Below are positions 52,793 to 63,425 of a DNA stretch of 64,000 nt, piece after piece (the first letter of the stretch is position 1; every line of letters begins with the position of its first letter). A program made the translations under genes and the position numbers. The notes under the pieces are model-generated. The model ran no database searches. It saw nothing but the letters and a program-made list of their open reading frames with translations, and had not been told where the DNA came from. Location of the stretch: positions 992,001-1,056,000 of the forward strand of contig NZ_CP009247.1 of assembly GCF_001941485.1 (NCBI RefSeq), in the 5' to 3' direction. The stretch comes from Corynebacterium frankenforstense DSM 45800. Its GTDB lineage: Bacteria > Actinomycetota > Actinomycetes > Mycobacteriales > Mycobacteriaceae.

Positions 52793-52827
52793 CGCGGGGG
52801 ACTCCTTAATCTCGGTGTGCTCGGATT

Positions 52828-54273
52828 CTAGAGCCGCGCGCCGTCGATGTCGTTGATTCCGGGGATCCGGTGCCGGCCGGTGGCGTAGTAGAGCACCGTC
52901 ATCAGCACCAGGAAGCCCACGCCCACGGCGAGTGCGGTCCAGTACTCCGGCTCCCAGAGCATGATGCCGAAGGTGAAGATGATGAACGCGATGGCGAAGT
53001 ACTGACCCCAGGGCCACAGCGGCACCGGGAAGTCCAGGGCCTCGACCTCCTCGGCGCTCAGGTGGCGGCGCGAGGCGACGTGGGCGACGAGGATCATCAG
53101 CCAGACGTAGATCGTGGCGAAGGTGGCCAGCGCGGCGACGACCGTGAAGACCTCCTCGGGAAGCAGCCAGTTGAGCACGACGCCGACGACCAGGACGACC
53201 AACAGAGCGACCGTGGTGAACACCGGGACACCCTTGGCGGTGGTCTTCTGCATCTGCTGCGGGGCCAGGTGCTGGCGGGCCATGCCCGTGATCACGCGGC
53301 CGGCGCCGAAGAGGTCCGAGTTGATCGCGGAGAGCGCCGCGGTGATGACCACGACGTTGAGCAGCGCGGCCGCCCAGTTGACTCCCAGGGTGCTGAAGAT
53401 CTGGACGAACGGGCTCTCCTCGCCGGTGATCGAGCGCCACGGGTTGAGCAGCAGGATGACCAGGATGCTCAGCACGTAGAACAGCAGGATGCGCATCGGC
53501 ACGGTGTTGACGGCCTTCGGCACCGCCTTCTTGGGCTCCTCGGCCTCCGCGCCGGCCACGCCGATGATCTCGGTGCCGCCGAAGGCGAAGAGGACCAGGA
53601 TGAACGCGGAGATCATGCCGCCGGCGCCGTTGGGGAAGAAGCCGCCGTCGCTCCAGAGGTTGTCCACGCCCGCGGCCTGCGGGTCCGAGCCCAGGTTGAA
53701 CGCCAGGATCGCGGCACCGCCGACGATCATCGCGATCACGGCGGCGACCTTGACGATGGTGAAGGCGAACTCGAGCTCACCGAACCAGCGCACGCTGACC
53801 AGGTTCGCCGCGCCCACGACCAGCAGGGTCACGGCCACCCACACCCACTGCGGGGTGTCCGGGAACCAGAAGCCCATGTAGATCGCGATGGCCGTCAGGT
53901 CCGCCAGGCAGACGATGATCATCTCGAAGGCGTACATCCAGCCGGTGATGTAGCCGGCCCAGCCGCCCAGGTGCTCGCGGGTGTACTCGGCGAAGGACCC
54001 CGAGACCGGGTGGCGCACGGCCATCTCGCCGAGGGCGCGGAGCATGAAGTAGACCACCGCGCCGCCGAGCAGGTAGACCAGCAGCACCGAGGGGCCGGCG
54101 GCCTGGATCGCGCCGGCCGAGCCGTAGAACAGGCCGGTGCCGATCGCGGAGCCCAGCGCGATGAAATGGATGTGTCGGGCCTTCAGTCCCAGCTGCGGAC
54201 GACGCCGCTGCGGTGTCTGGGTCTGCGCCTGCGCGGACTGCGCGGCGGTGCTCTCTGAAGGCTGTGCCGACAT
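52828..54273 (-). CDS. Amino-acid permease (proline-specific permease type)
   Basis: The 481-residue APC/AAT permease has twelve membrane segments. Key parts are LKARHIHFIALGSAIGTGLF, GEMAVRHPVSGSFAEYTREH, FGGTEIIGVAGAEAEEPKKAV and the NLVSVRWFGELEFAFTIVKV region. It is closest in pattern to ProY/GabP-like proline or GABA carriers. The N-terminal 25 residues are Gln/Ser-rich. It is the second AAT permease in the window, the first lying at 1-1049. The start ATG 54273 has GTGGG-type purines upstream. It is divergent from the DEAD-box helicase gene. Confidence 0.9.
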   Translation of the reverse strand: MSAQPSESTAAQSAQAQTQTPQRRRPQLGLKARHIHFIALGSAIGTGLFYGSAGAIQAAGPSVLLVYLLGGAVVYFMLRALGEMAVRHPVSGSFAEYTREHLGGWAGYITGWMYAFEMIIVCLADLTAIAIYMGFWFPDTPQWVWVAVTLLVVGAANLVSVRWFGELEFAFTIVKVAAVIAMIVGGAAILAFNLGSDPQAAGVDNLWSDGGFFPNGAGGMISAFILVLFAFGGTEIIGVAGAEAEEPKKAVPKAVNTVPMRILLFYVLSILVILLLNPWRSITGEESPFVQIFSTLGVNWAAALLNVVVITAALSAINSDLFGAGRVITGMARQHLAPQQMQKTTAKGVPVFTTVALLVVLVVGVVLNWLLPEEVFTVVAALATFATIYVWLMILVAHVASRRHLSAEEVEALDFPVPLWPWGQYFAIAFIIFTFGIMLWEPEYWTALAVGVGFLVLMTVLYYATGRHRIPGINDIDGARL

Positions 54274-54435
54274 GACCGAGCCCACTTTCTTTTGTGTTGA
54301 ACTGACGCGCCCACGGAGACGCGCCGACGAATAGGGAGTTGCGCGGCGCACCATAGCAGTCAGGGTGACGCAGCACTCCATCGGGTCACGGAGCGAAATT
54401 GTCGGCCCGATGCGGAAAAACCGTGGTACCTGTCG

Positions 54436-54441
54436 TATTCT
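54436..54441 (+). promoter_or_regulatory. -10 element of the DEAD-box helicase gene
   Basis: TATTCT lies 9 nt before ATG 54451. TSS within 0-3 nt of the start codon is likely. Confidence 0.45.
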
Positions 54442-54450
54442 TGCAGGGCA

Positions 54451-56844
54451 ATGAGCATAACCGAAAACGCCGCCGGCGGCGAGAATGCGCCGGAGAATGT
54501 GGATGAGTCGGTGAACCGGGAAGATTCGCGCGGTGTCGAGGCCCAGACCTCGGAGAACACCAGGGCCGCGGATCAGGCCGGGCAGACCGAGAACGACGAC
54601 GAGAAGAAGGACAGCGCCGCCGAGGGCGGCGCAGAGGCCGCGGCGGACGCGCACGTGGCGGAAGGGACGGCGTCGGAAAGCGACGGCGCGGAGGACATGG
54701 ACGACAAGGAACGCGTCGAGCAGGGCGCCGAGAACGAGAACGACGACGCCAAGGGCGCCGAGAACAAGGACGACGCCGCGCAGGACGCCGGCGCCGACGG
54801 GAAGACGGAAGAGAACACGGACGACAAGTCCGGCACGTCCGGTGCGGACGAGAAGTCCGAGAAGGACGACGAGAACGACAAGAACGACGACGCCCCGGGC
54901 TTCGACGCGCTGAGCCTGCCCGACGACGTCGTCGAGGCCGTGCGCAAGGTCGGCTTCGAGCAGCCCTCGGCGATCCAGCAGGAGACCATCCCGCTGCTGA
55001 TGCAGGGCCGCGACGTGGTCGGCCTGGCCCAGACCGGCACCGGCAAGACCGCGGCGTTCGCGCTGCCGATCCTGGCGCGCATCGACCGCTCGCAGCGCCA
55101 CCCGCAGGCCCTGGTGCTCGCGCCGACGCGCGAGCTGGCCCTGCAGGTCGCCGACAGCTTCCAGCAGTTCGCCGACCACCTCGGCGGCATCCACATCCTG
55201 CCGATCTACGGCGGGCAGGCCTACGGCATCCAGCTCGGCGGCCTGCGGCGCGGCGCCCACATCATCGTGGGCACCCCGGGCCGTGTGATCGACCACCTCG
55301 AGCGCGGCTCGCTGGACATCTCCAACCTGCGCTTCCTCGTCCTCGACGAGGCCGACGAGATGCTCAACATGGGCTTCCAGGAGGACGTCGAGCGCATCCT
55401 CGAGGACACCCCGGAGCACAAGCAGGTCGCCCTGTTCTCGGCGACCATGCCCAACGGCATCCGCCGGATCTCCAAGCAGTACCTCGACAACCCCGCCGAG
55501 GTCACCGTCAAGGCGGAGACCCGCACGGCCACCAACATCACGCAGCGCTGGCTGCACGTGGCCCACCGCAACAAGCTCGACGCGCTGACCCGCATCCTCG
55601 AGGTCACCGAGTTCGAGGCCATGATCATCTTCGTGCGCACCAAGTCGGAGACCGAGGAGGTCGCCGAGAAGCTGCGCGCCCGGGGCTTCTCCGCCGCCGC
55701 CATCAACGGTGACGTCGCCCAGGCCCAGCGTGAGCGCACCGTCGACCAGCTGCGCGACGGCCGCCTGGACATCCTCGTGGCCACCGACGTCGCCGCCCGC
55801 GGCCTCGACGTCGAGCGCATCAGCCACGTGCTCAACTTCGACATCCCCCATGACACGGAGAGCTACGTCCACCGCATCGGCCGCACCGGCCGTGCCGGGC
55901 GCACCGGCGAGGCCATCCTCTTCGTCACCCCGCGCGAGCGCCGCATGCTGCGCACCATCGAGCGGGTGACCAACGCGCCGCTGGCCGAGATGGACCTGCC
56001 GACCGTCGACGAGGTCAACGAGTCGCGCAAGTCCCGCTTCGCCGACTCGATCACCGAGTCGCTGGAGGACCCGCAGCTCGAGCTGTTCCGCGGCCTGGTC
56101 AAGGCCTACTCCGAGGCGCACGACACGCCGCTGGAGGACATCGCCGCCGCCCTGGCCACCCAGGCGCAGATCGGCGACGAGTTCCTGATGAAGGAGCCGC
56201 CGAAGGACGCCAGGCGCGACCGTCGGGACCGCCGCGACCGCGACCGTGACCGCGACCGGGGCGACCGCCGCGGACGCGGCCGCTTCGAGGCCGGCGAGGG
56301 CAAGGCGATGTACCGCATCGCCGTGGGCAAGCGCCAGCACGTGCGCCCGGGTGCCATCGTCGGCGCCCTGGCCAACGAGGGCGGGCTGAACTCCCGCGAC
56401 TTCGGCCGCATCTCGATCTTCGGCTCGCACTCCCTGGTGGAGCTGCCCGAGGATCTGCCGGGCGAGGTCTTCGAGCGCCTGGAGGAGACCCGCATCTCCG
56501 GCCAGCTGATCAACCTCGAGCGCGACACCGGCCGCCCGCCGCGTGACCGCGACCGCGACAACTACCGCGACCGGGGCCGTGGCCGGCGCGACGACCGCCG
56601 GGGCGGTCACCGCGACCACCACGACCGCCGTGGCGGGCACCGTGACGACCGTCGTGACGACCGGCGTGGCGGCTACCGGGACCGCGATGACCGCCGTGGC
56701 GGTTACCGCGACCGGGACGACCGTCGGGGTGGCCACCGTGGCGGCAACCGGGACCGTGACGACCGACGCGGCGGCTACCGCGACCGGGACGACCGTCGGG
56801 GCGGCCACCGGGGCGGCAACCGAGACCGTCGCGACCGCTGGTAG
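54451..56844 (+). CDS. deaD: DEAD-box RNA helicase (DeaD/CsdA type) with acidic and RGG tails
   Basis: The 797-residue ATP-dependent RNA helicase probably acts in ribosome assembly and RNA decay. An acidic tail (residues 1-145, Glu/Asp/Lys/Asn-rich) precedes the core: Q motif FEQPSAIQQ, AQTGTGKT near 195, DEADE near 300, SAT near 330 and HRIGRTGRAGR near 475. A DbpA-type RNA-binding domain (MYRIAVGKRQHVRPGAIVGAL) lies near 620. About 100 residues of DRRGGYRDRD/GGHRGGNRD repeats end the protein. Opposite charges on the two tails could drive self-association. A dispersed motif copy lies in the acidic tail (54665). Confidence 0.92.
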   Translation: MSITENAAGGENAPENVDESVNREDSRGVEAQTSENTRAADQAGQTENDDEKKDSAAEGGAEAAADAHVAEGTASESDGAEDMDDKERVEQGAENENDDAKGAENKDDAAQDAGADGKTEENTDDKSGTSGADEKSEKDDENDKNDDAPGFDALSLPDDVVEAVRKVGFEQPSAIQQETIPLLMQGRDVVGLAQTGTGKTAAFALPILARIDRSQRHPQALVLAPTRELALQVADSFQQFADHLGGIHILPIYGGQAYGIQLGGLRRGAHIIVGTPGRVIDHLERGSLDISNLRFLVLDEADEMLNMGFQEDVERILEDTPEHKQVALFSATMPNGIRRISKQYLDNPAEVTVKAETRTATNITQRWLHVAHRNKLDALTRILEVTEFEAMIIFVRTKSETEEVAEKLRARGFSAAAINGDVAQAQRERTVDQLRDGRLDILVATDVAARGLDVERISHVLNFDIPHDTESYVHRIGRTGRAGRTGEAILFVTPRERRMLRTIERVTNAPLAEMDLPTVDEVNESRKSRFADSITESLEDPQLELFRGLVKAYSEAHDTPLEDIAAALATQAQIGDEFLMKEPPKDARRDRRDRRDRDRDRDRGDRRGRGRFEAGEGKAMYRIAVGKRQHVRPGAIVGALANEGGLNSRDFGRISIFGSHSLVELPEDLPGEVFERLEETRISGQLINLERDTGRPPRDRDRDNYRDRGRGRRDDRRGGHRDHHDRRGGHRDDRRDDRRGGYRDRDDRRGGYRDRDDRRGGHRGGNRDRDDRRGGYRDRDDRRGGHRGGNRDRRDRW

Positions 56845-56927
56845 GCGACCGGCAGCCAGTCGGCCGGCGCGCTGAGCGCGGCTCGGCCCGACGGAGCCGG
56901 CGCGCCGAGCGCGCGGCCTGACGACGT

Positions 56928-56943
56928 CGGCCCGACGGCGCCG
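56928..56943 (+). repeat. TTGACGACG-like motif copy
   Basis: CTGACGACGTCGGCCC, a weaker copy in the gap between the helicase gene and its terminator. Confidence 0.5.
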
Positions 56944-56963
56944 AGCGCCCGGCCTGACACGAA

Positions 56964-57003
56964 AACCGCCCCCGACCTCGAGAGAGGCCGGGGGGGCGGT
57001 TCT
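56964..57003 (+). terminator. Intrinsic terminator after deaD
   Basis: AACCGCCCCC pairs with GGGGGGCGGTT around a weaker inner stem. TTCTTTC follows. Confidence 0.7.
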
Positions 57004-57049
57004 TTCATGTGCCGGTCCGGGGGACCGGTTCAGTGGACCTGGGTTCCGG

Positions 57050-57526
57050 TCAGATCACCATCAGGACGGCGATGACGACCCAGAGCAGCGCGAAGATGCC
57101 GCCGAACATGGACAGCTGGCCCTTCGCCTTGTCCCAGTTGCTGACCCGGAACTTCTCGTCGGCGTCGACCTCGTCGGGGCCGAGCAGACCCAGGGCGCCG
57201 GCCATCTTCTTCTGACGCGGGATGATCAGGAAGATCAGCAGGGCCCAGGCGACCACGGACAGGCCGATGGAGGCGTGGAAGCGGCCGTCGGTCCAGTAGG
57301 TGCCGGGGTCGGTGAACATGACCGCGATACCCAGCAGCGGGGCGAGCAGCGAGAGCACGCCGTAGGTCGAGGTGACCTTGTGCAGCGTGCGGGCGGTGCC
57401 GGCGGCGCGCTCGTCACCCTTGTGGGCGGCGACGGCCTCAACCTGGAAACGGGAGACCGCGTAGGTGACCGGCCCGAGGAAGAGGACGGCCGCGATGACG
57501 TGGAGTGCGAGAAGGATGGTGTACAC
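57050..57526 (-). CDS. DUF2269-type small membrane protein
   Basis: The 158-residue integral membrane protein has four segments (ILLALHVIAAVLFLGPVTYA; YGVLSLLAPLLGIAVMFT; SIGLSVVAWALLIFLIIP; MFGGIFALLWVVIAVLMVI). LHVIAAVLFLGPVTYAVSR at the N-terminus is typical of DUF2269 proteins, which resemble CopD-like families. GTG 57526 has AAAGG 5 nt upstream. Function unknown. It is convergent with deaD. Confidence 0.78.
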   Translation of the reverse strand: MYTILLALHVIAAVLFLGPVTYAVSRFQVEAVAAHKGDERAAGTARTLHKVTSTYGVLSLLAPLLGIAVMFTDPGTYWTDGRFHASIGLSVVAWALLIFLIIPRQKKMAGALGLLGPDEVDADEKFRVSNWDKAKGQLSMFGGIFALLWVVIAVLMVI

Positions 57527-57601
57527 AGTGACCTTTCTTCGGTCCCGGAGAGTTGTGCAAGTTCCCGGCCAGTCTAACGGGCGTTGTCATGGCAGCAATA
57601 T

Positions 57602-58279
57602 TCAGCGGGGCAGCGCCGCGCCCAGTCCGCCGAGGCGGCACGCCCCGCGCATCGCCGCCCGGTCCGCCCGGGAGAGCGCGAGCCCCCAGCGCGCCGCGAC
57701 CGCCGCGACGCGGCGCGCGTACCAGCAGCGCGCCCGCGGGGCCTCGGGCAGCCACTCGGCGGGCAGCTGGTCCGACTTGTCCCGGTTGGCGGCCTTCGAG
57801 GTGGCCACGAGGTTGACCGCGTCGTTGGCGAAGGCGTGGCGGGTGCGGGTGTCCCAGGCGTGCGCGCCCATGTCCCAGGCGGCGGCCAGCGGGAAGACGT
57901 GGTCGATCTCGACCTCGTCGGTCGCCGCGAGCGCCTCGCCGGTGTAGGGGTCCTGACCGGCCCCGGCGAGCAGCCGGCAGGTCGCCTCCTCGGCGTGCAC
58001 GTCCTCGAACTGCGCGGCGATGACCGCCTGGCGGGTGGTGCACCCGCCCGGTTGCGCGGCCCACCCGGCGCCGAAGGCCTCGCGGGTGTAGCCGGGCAGC
58101 TCGGGGCGGGCGTCGAGCACGACGACGGCCGCGAGGGAATCGCCCAGGGCGGGCAGCGGGACGTCGTCAAGCGTCTCGTAGGGGCGCAGCCACGGCCACG
58201 CGGTGGCGGCCAGCGCCCAGGCGGTCAGGACGAGCAGGATGCGGCGCAGCCAGCGCGCGGGGGTCTCACTGAGGGGCAC
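57602..58279 (-). CDS. Exported HNH endonuclease (DUF1524 type)
   Basis: The 225-residue protein has an N-terminal membrane anchor or signal (WLRRILLVLTAWALAATAWPW, residues about 10-30). The catalytic core of the GmrSD/DUF1524 HNH kind reads VEIDHVFPLAAAWDMGAHAW, then FANDAVNLVATSKAANRDKS. The Asp-His of the first part and the Asn-rich second part are the metal and catalytic residues. Exported nucleases of this form are common in actinobacteria and may degrade extracellular DNA. The motif copy at 58156 encodes LDDVPLP just after the signal. GTG 58279 is the best start. Confidence 0.82.
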   Translation of the reverse strand: MPLSETPARWLRRILLVLTAWALAATAWPWLRPYETLDDVPLPALGDSLAAVVVLDARPELPGYTREAFGAGWAAQPGGCTTRQAVIAAQFEDVHAEEATCRLLAGAGQDPYTGEALAATDEVEIDHVFPLAAAWDMGAHAWDTRTRHAFANDAVNLVATSKAANRDKSDQLPAEWLPEAPRARCWYARRVAAVAARWGLALSRADRAAMRGACRLGGLGAALPR

Positions 58280-58390
58280 ACCCGGTTAGACCGCGGGTGC
58301 GCGCCGCGCGGTTCCTGCGGGCGCGGCCCCGGCGCCGAAAAGCCGGGCGCCGGAGGACCGGGCGCCGGGCACGTGAGCTGGGGGAGGGAC

Positions 58391-59962
58391 TTAAGCCTCC
58401 AGGCGCCGCCCGGCCTCGGCGATGTCGACGTCCGGGTCGGACTCGGCGATCTCGGCCAGCTTCGAGGCGCGCTCGAAGTCGGACTGCACCTCGGCGGAGG
58501 GGGCGCGGGTGACGCTCGAGACGATCCAGGTCACCAGCGCGGCCGCCGCGAAGCCGGGCACCATCTCGTAGATCGTGCCGGAGAGCGCCTCGACCGAGCC
58601 CCAGACGAAGGATACCACGGCACCGGTGACCATGCCGGCCAGGGCGCCGGCGGTGTTGAGGCGCTTCCAGTAGAGGCTGAAGAGCATCAGCGGGCCGAAG
58701 GCGGAGCCGAAGCCCGCCCAGGCGAAGGCGACCAGCCCCAGGATCGAGTCATTGGGGTTGACAGCGAGTGCGGCGGCGACCACGGAGACGGCCACGACCG
58801 CGGTGCGCGAGAGGTTGACCAGCACCATCTCCTCGGGGCGCTTCTTCAGGAAGATCGTCATCAGGTCCTCGATCAGCGAGGAGGAGACGACCAGCAGCTG
58901 CGAGCTCATCGTGGACATGATCGCGGCGAGCACCGCGGTGAGCACCAGGCCGGCGATCAGCGGGTGGAAGAGGATGCGGCCCATGTCCAGGAAGATCGTC
59001 TCGAAGGCCTCGCGGTCGGTCACCGCGATGTCCGGGTTCTGGGAGAAGAACACGGTGCCCACGGTCGCGGTGGCCAGCGCGCCGAGCACGCACAGGCCCA
59101 TCCAGAGGATGCCCCACATGCGCCCGCGGCGGGCCTCGGAGGGCCGGCGCAGCGCCATGTAGCGGATGACGATGTGCGGCTGGCCGAAGTAGCCCAGGCC
59201 CCAGGCCAGGTGCCCGATCAAGGTGGCCACGGAGACGCCGGTGAACATGGAGAAGAACTCGGGGTTGCCGGTGCCGTCGGTCCACGGGCCGTAGTCGTGC
59301 TCGGTGGCCCAGGTGAAGATGTCGGCGGGGTTGTCCAGGGTCAGCAGCGCCATGGTGGGCACGAGGATCAGGGCGAGGAACATGATCAGGCCCTGGACGA
59401 CGTCGGTGTAGGAGACCGCCAGGAAGCCGCCGATGAAGGTGTAGGCGACGGTGACGGCGGCGACGATGATCATGCCGGTCAGGTAGTCGCCGCCGAAGGT
59501 GGCCTCGAAGTAGCGCCCGCCGGAGACCATGCCGGAGGAGACGTAGAAGGTGAAGAACAGGATGATGATCAGCGCGGCCGTCACGCGCACCGAGCGGGTG
59601 TGGTCGCGCAGCCGGTTGCCGAAGAAGCTGGGCAGCGTGATCGAGTTCTGCGCGATCTCGGAGTAGCTGCGCAGCCGGGGTGCCACGATCGACCAGGAGA
59701 CGAAGCTGCCGATGAGCAGGCCGACGGCGATCCACAGCTCGGAGAGGCCGGAGACGAACAGCGCGCCGGGCAGGCCCATCAGCAGCCAGCCGGACATGTC
59801 CGAGGCGCCGGCCGAGAGCGCGGCGACGAACGGGTTCAGGCCGCGGTCGCCGAGCACGTAGTCGTCGTACTTGCTGGTGTGCACGTAGGACCAGTAGCCG
59901 ATGGCCAGCATGGTGAACATGTAGATGACGATGGCTATGACGAACCACGTCGACTCGGTCAT
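58391..59962 (-). CDS. putP: Sodium/proline symporter
   Basis: PutP imports proline with Na+. The 523-residue protein has thirteen membrane segments and the family motifs SKYDDYVLGDRGLNPFVAALS, ASDMSGWLLMGLPGALFVSG, FLAVSYTDVVQGLIMFLAL and SSQLLVVSSSLIEDL. The Asp in ASDMSGW is the Na+-site residue. ATG 59962 is preferred; upstream in-frame starts include GTG 59968 and 60016. CATAAT at 60005-60010 on the minus strand could be its -10. A proline-type permease gene lies 4 kb away. Confidence 0.95.
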   Translation of the reverse strand: MTESTWFVIAIVIYMFTMLAIGYWSYVHTSKYDDYVLGDRGLNPFVAALSAGASDMSGWLLMGLPGALFVSGLSELWIAVGLLIGSFVSWSIVAPRLRSYSEIAQNSITLPSFFGNRLRDHTRSVRVTAALIIILFFTFYVSSGMVSGGRYFEATFGGDYLTGMIIVAAVTVAYTFIGGFLAVSYTDVVQGLIMFLALILVPTMALLTLDNPADIFTWATEHDYGPWTDGTGNPEFFSMFTGVSVATLIGHLAWGLGYFGQPHIVIRYMALRRPSEARRGRMWGILWMGLCVLGALATATVGTVFFSQNPDIAVTDREAFETIFLDMGRILFHPLIAGLVLTAVLAAIMSTMSSQLLVVSSSLIEDLMTIFLKKRPEEMVLVNLSRTAVVAVSVVAAALAVNPNDSILGLVAFAWAGFGSAFGPLMLFSLYWKRLNTAGALAGMVTGAVVSFVWGSVEALSGTIYEMVPGFAAAALVTWIVSSVTRAPSAEVQSDFERASKLAEIAESDPDVDIAEAGRRLEA

Positions 59963-60067
59963 ATGCACGGGGGATGCCTCTCCGGTGGCGTACAGATCGT
60001 CGTCATTATGTCGCACAAGTCACTTCCAGGGAAATAATTCACTCATGTCTCCCCGGTGATGGGTGTG

Positions 60068-60231
60068 CTTGACGACGCCCCGGTGCGCGCCGTGGGCGCG
60101 CCCCACCCGTGGCAGCGGGGCACCCGTCTTCGCGCGGCACCCGGCCGTGGCCGCGCAGCGGCCCGCCCGCCACCGGGGCGCGCCCCACCCGTATTGGGTG
60201 CACCGACGCTGCGCTGCGCGGCGTCGTCAAT
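60068..60231. repeat. 164-bp segment bounded by inverted TTGACGACG motifs
   Basis: CTTGACGACGCC at 60068 and GGCGTCGTCAAT ending at 60231 form 11-bp perfect inverted ends. Inside are two direct copies of GGGCGCGCCCCACCCGT (near 60088 and 60177). The segment lies between the divergent putP and SNF2 genes and has no coding capacity I can support. Its architecture resembles a miniature inverted-repeat element. Confidence 0.7.
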
Positions 60232-60274
60232 TGGGAGGGGCCGAAAACGCGGCGACAATGGTAAAACGGTTCCT

Positions 60275-63415
<3,141 letters not shown>

Positions 63416-63425
63416 GAGGAAGACC

